A stretch of DNA of 42,812 bases, from assembly GCF_018609725.1 (NCBI RefSeq), contig NZ_JAHENT010000117.1, positions 1 to 42,812 on the forward strand, written 5' to 3'. Positions 42,354-42,812 of the stretch are shown here, in pieces. The stretch is from Methanohalobium sp. GTDB lineage: Archaea; Halobacteriota; Methanosarcinia; Methanosarcinales; Methanosarcinaceae. The position numbers and the translations under genes are program-made. The stretch's first letter is position 1. Each line of letters opens with the position of its first letter. The notes beneath the pieces were generated by a model. The model searched no databases, was not told the DNA's origin, and saw nothing but the letters and a program-made list of their open reading frames with translations.

Positions 42354-42812
42354 ATGAGACATCCTGACCGTAACTTTTATATATTAAGATGTTGTTGTGA
42401 GGATGCTCTTTATGAGGCGAGTTGGTGCGAACGATGCATCAATTTATGAGTCGTAAAGGGTTAAAATTTGAACATCACAAATTTTGATTATTCGTTAAAT
42501 AAACCTCATCTATGTATGAGGTGGAGACATAAATTATATATAACATGAACAACCTATATCAGAGGTTGCTCATCACCTCCATAAGTGGAGATAGGAGTTT
42601 TTTCCTGTCTGACGTTGGATCTGCCAGTTCGGTTAATCTTGACTGGTGGTGGTTGTTATTCTATACAATCGCTATCAAAGGGAAAGCTGGACTGTTCAGT
42701 TACTGAATTAACCCTGCAATTTCTATGATTGTAATATACCAGGTGGACTTAAGTAAGTTGGTATGACCAATAGTGAGTTCGACCAAATTTTTCATCTAAA
42801 ATTCTGGTTGAT
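42354..42812 (+). other. Gene-free, hairpin-rich segment after pstB (possible structured RNA)
   Basis: No convincing reading frame is visible. A TATA box (TTTTATATAT, 42375-42384) predicts a start near 42405. Downstream lie many hairpins: AAAATTTG/CAAATTTT (42463-42470/42478-42485), ACCTCAT/ATGAGGT (42503-42509/42516-42522), GATAGGA/TCCTGTC with one G-U (42590-42596/42603-42609), CTCCA/TGGAG (42577-42581/42586-42590), CCAGT/ACTGG (42624-42628/42642-42646), TTCAG/CTGAA (42695-42707) and a 10-bp bulged helix at 42782-42808. A long-range pair AGGGTTAA/TTAACCCT joins 42457-42464 to 42708-42715. The segment runs off the window. It could be a structured noncoding RNA, a leader, or the 5' part of a mobile element. 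Confidence 0.45.
42375..42384 (+). promoter_or_regulatory. TATA box after pstB
   Basis: TTTTATATAT, 22 bases after the pstB stop; predicted transcription start near 42405. It is flanked by an inverted repeat, GAG-a-CATCCT (42356-42365) with AGGATGCTC (42400-42408), which could be a regulator site. Confidence 0.4.

Noticed and set aside
42425-42812. Group II intron 5' end suggested by GTGCG and dense hairpins
   Set aside because: Only five bases match, no domain V or reverse transcriptase is in view, and the window ends too early; kept only as one option in the structured-segment finding.
1-42812. CRISPR arrays, tRNA and rRNA genes
   Set aside because: No regularly spaced direct repeats, no T-arm plus acceptor-stem combinations and no rRNA segments were found by reading both strands.

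Overview
The window is archaeal and reads as a piece of a methylotrophic methanogen chromosome of the Methanosarcinales. Direct evidence is a DNA polymerase D small subunit, an archaeal/eukaryal-type release factor aRF1, archaeal DnaG, Taw1, ArcS, a zinc-finger KptA and two methylcobamide:coenzyme M methyltransferase-like proteins. The low GC, TTG starts, GGTGAT-type ribosome sites and several leaderless genes fit this. The acidic character of many proteins suggests a halophile; a Methanohalobium-like organism is my best guess, but that is inference.

Layout. 1-6300: information processing on the plus strand (polB/DP1, taw1, prf1, argS, an FKBP). 6300-10280: a C1/methyl-transfer island: a molybdopterin-domain lipoprotein and two overlapping MtaA/MtbA-like genes on the minus strand, divergent from a MetE-like core methionine synthase. 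10280-12750: a SpoIIM-like membrane protein divergent from a KaiC/RadA-like ATPase and its small partner. 12765-19255: one long minus-strand array of five tandem CBS-domain genes (18 CBS domains) running into an RNA ligase (Rnl3) and a degenerate EF-Tu/SelB-like GTPase. 19467-21905: small regulators and a three-OB-fold RPA. 22187-25236: KptA facing RtcA and a CoA-disulfide-reductase-like flavoenzyme. 25382-28559: a secreted protein, an 857-base AT-rich gene-free region rich in inverted repeats, dnaG and UPF0058. 28600-30951: rimI-like and arcS. 31049-33507: GlcD/GlcF-type lactate or glycolate dehydrogenase. 33522-38370: YgiQ radical SAM, metallo-beta-lactamase, TatD and LeuA/CimA. 38594-42353: pstSCAB phosphate import, followed by a gene-free, hairpin-rich segment to the window end.

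How it fits together. Many genes serve RNA maturation and translation: Taw1 and ArcS modify tRNA, KptA, RtcA and Rnl3 work on RNA ends, and ArgS, aRF1 and the EF-like protein act in translation. The methyl-transfer genes link corrinoid-bound methyl groups to CoM and to methionine. The most interesting unexplained signals are the nested 20-bp inverted repeats and the 14-bp hairpin in 25868-26724, the hairpin-rich tail after pstB, the 18-domain CBS array, and an apparent one-base frameshift at the start of the LeuA/CimA gene. Several starts were moved from the longest reading frame on the basis of ribosome sites, lipoboxes or TATA spacing; these are noted entry by entry.
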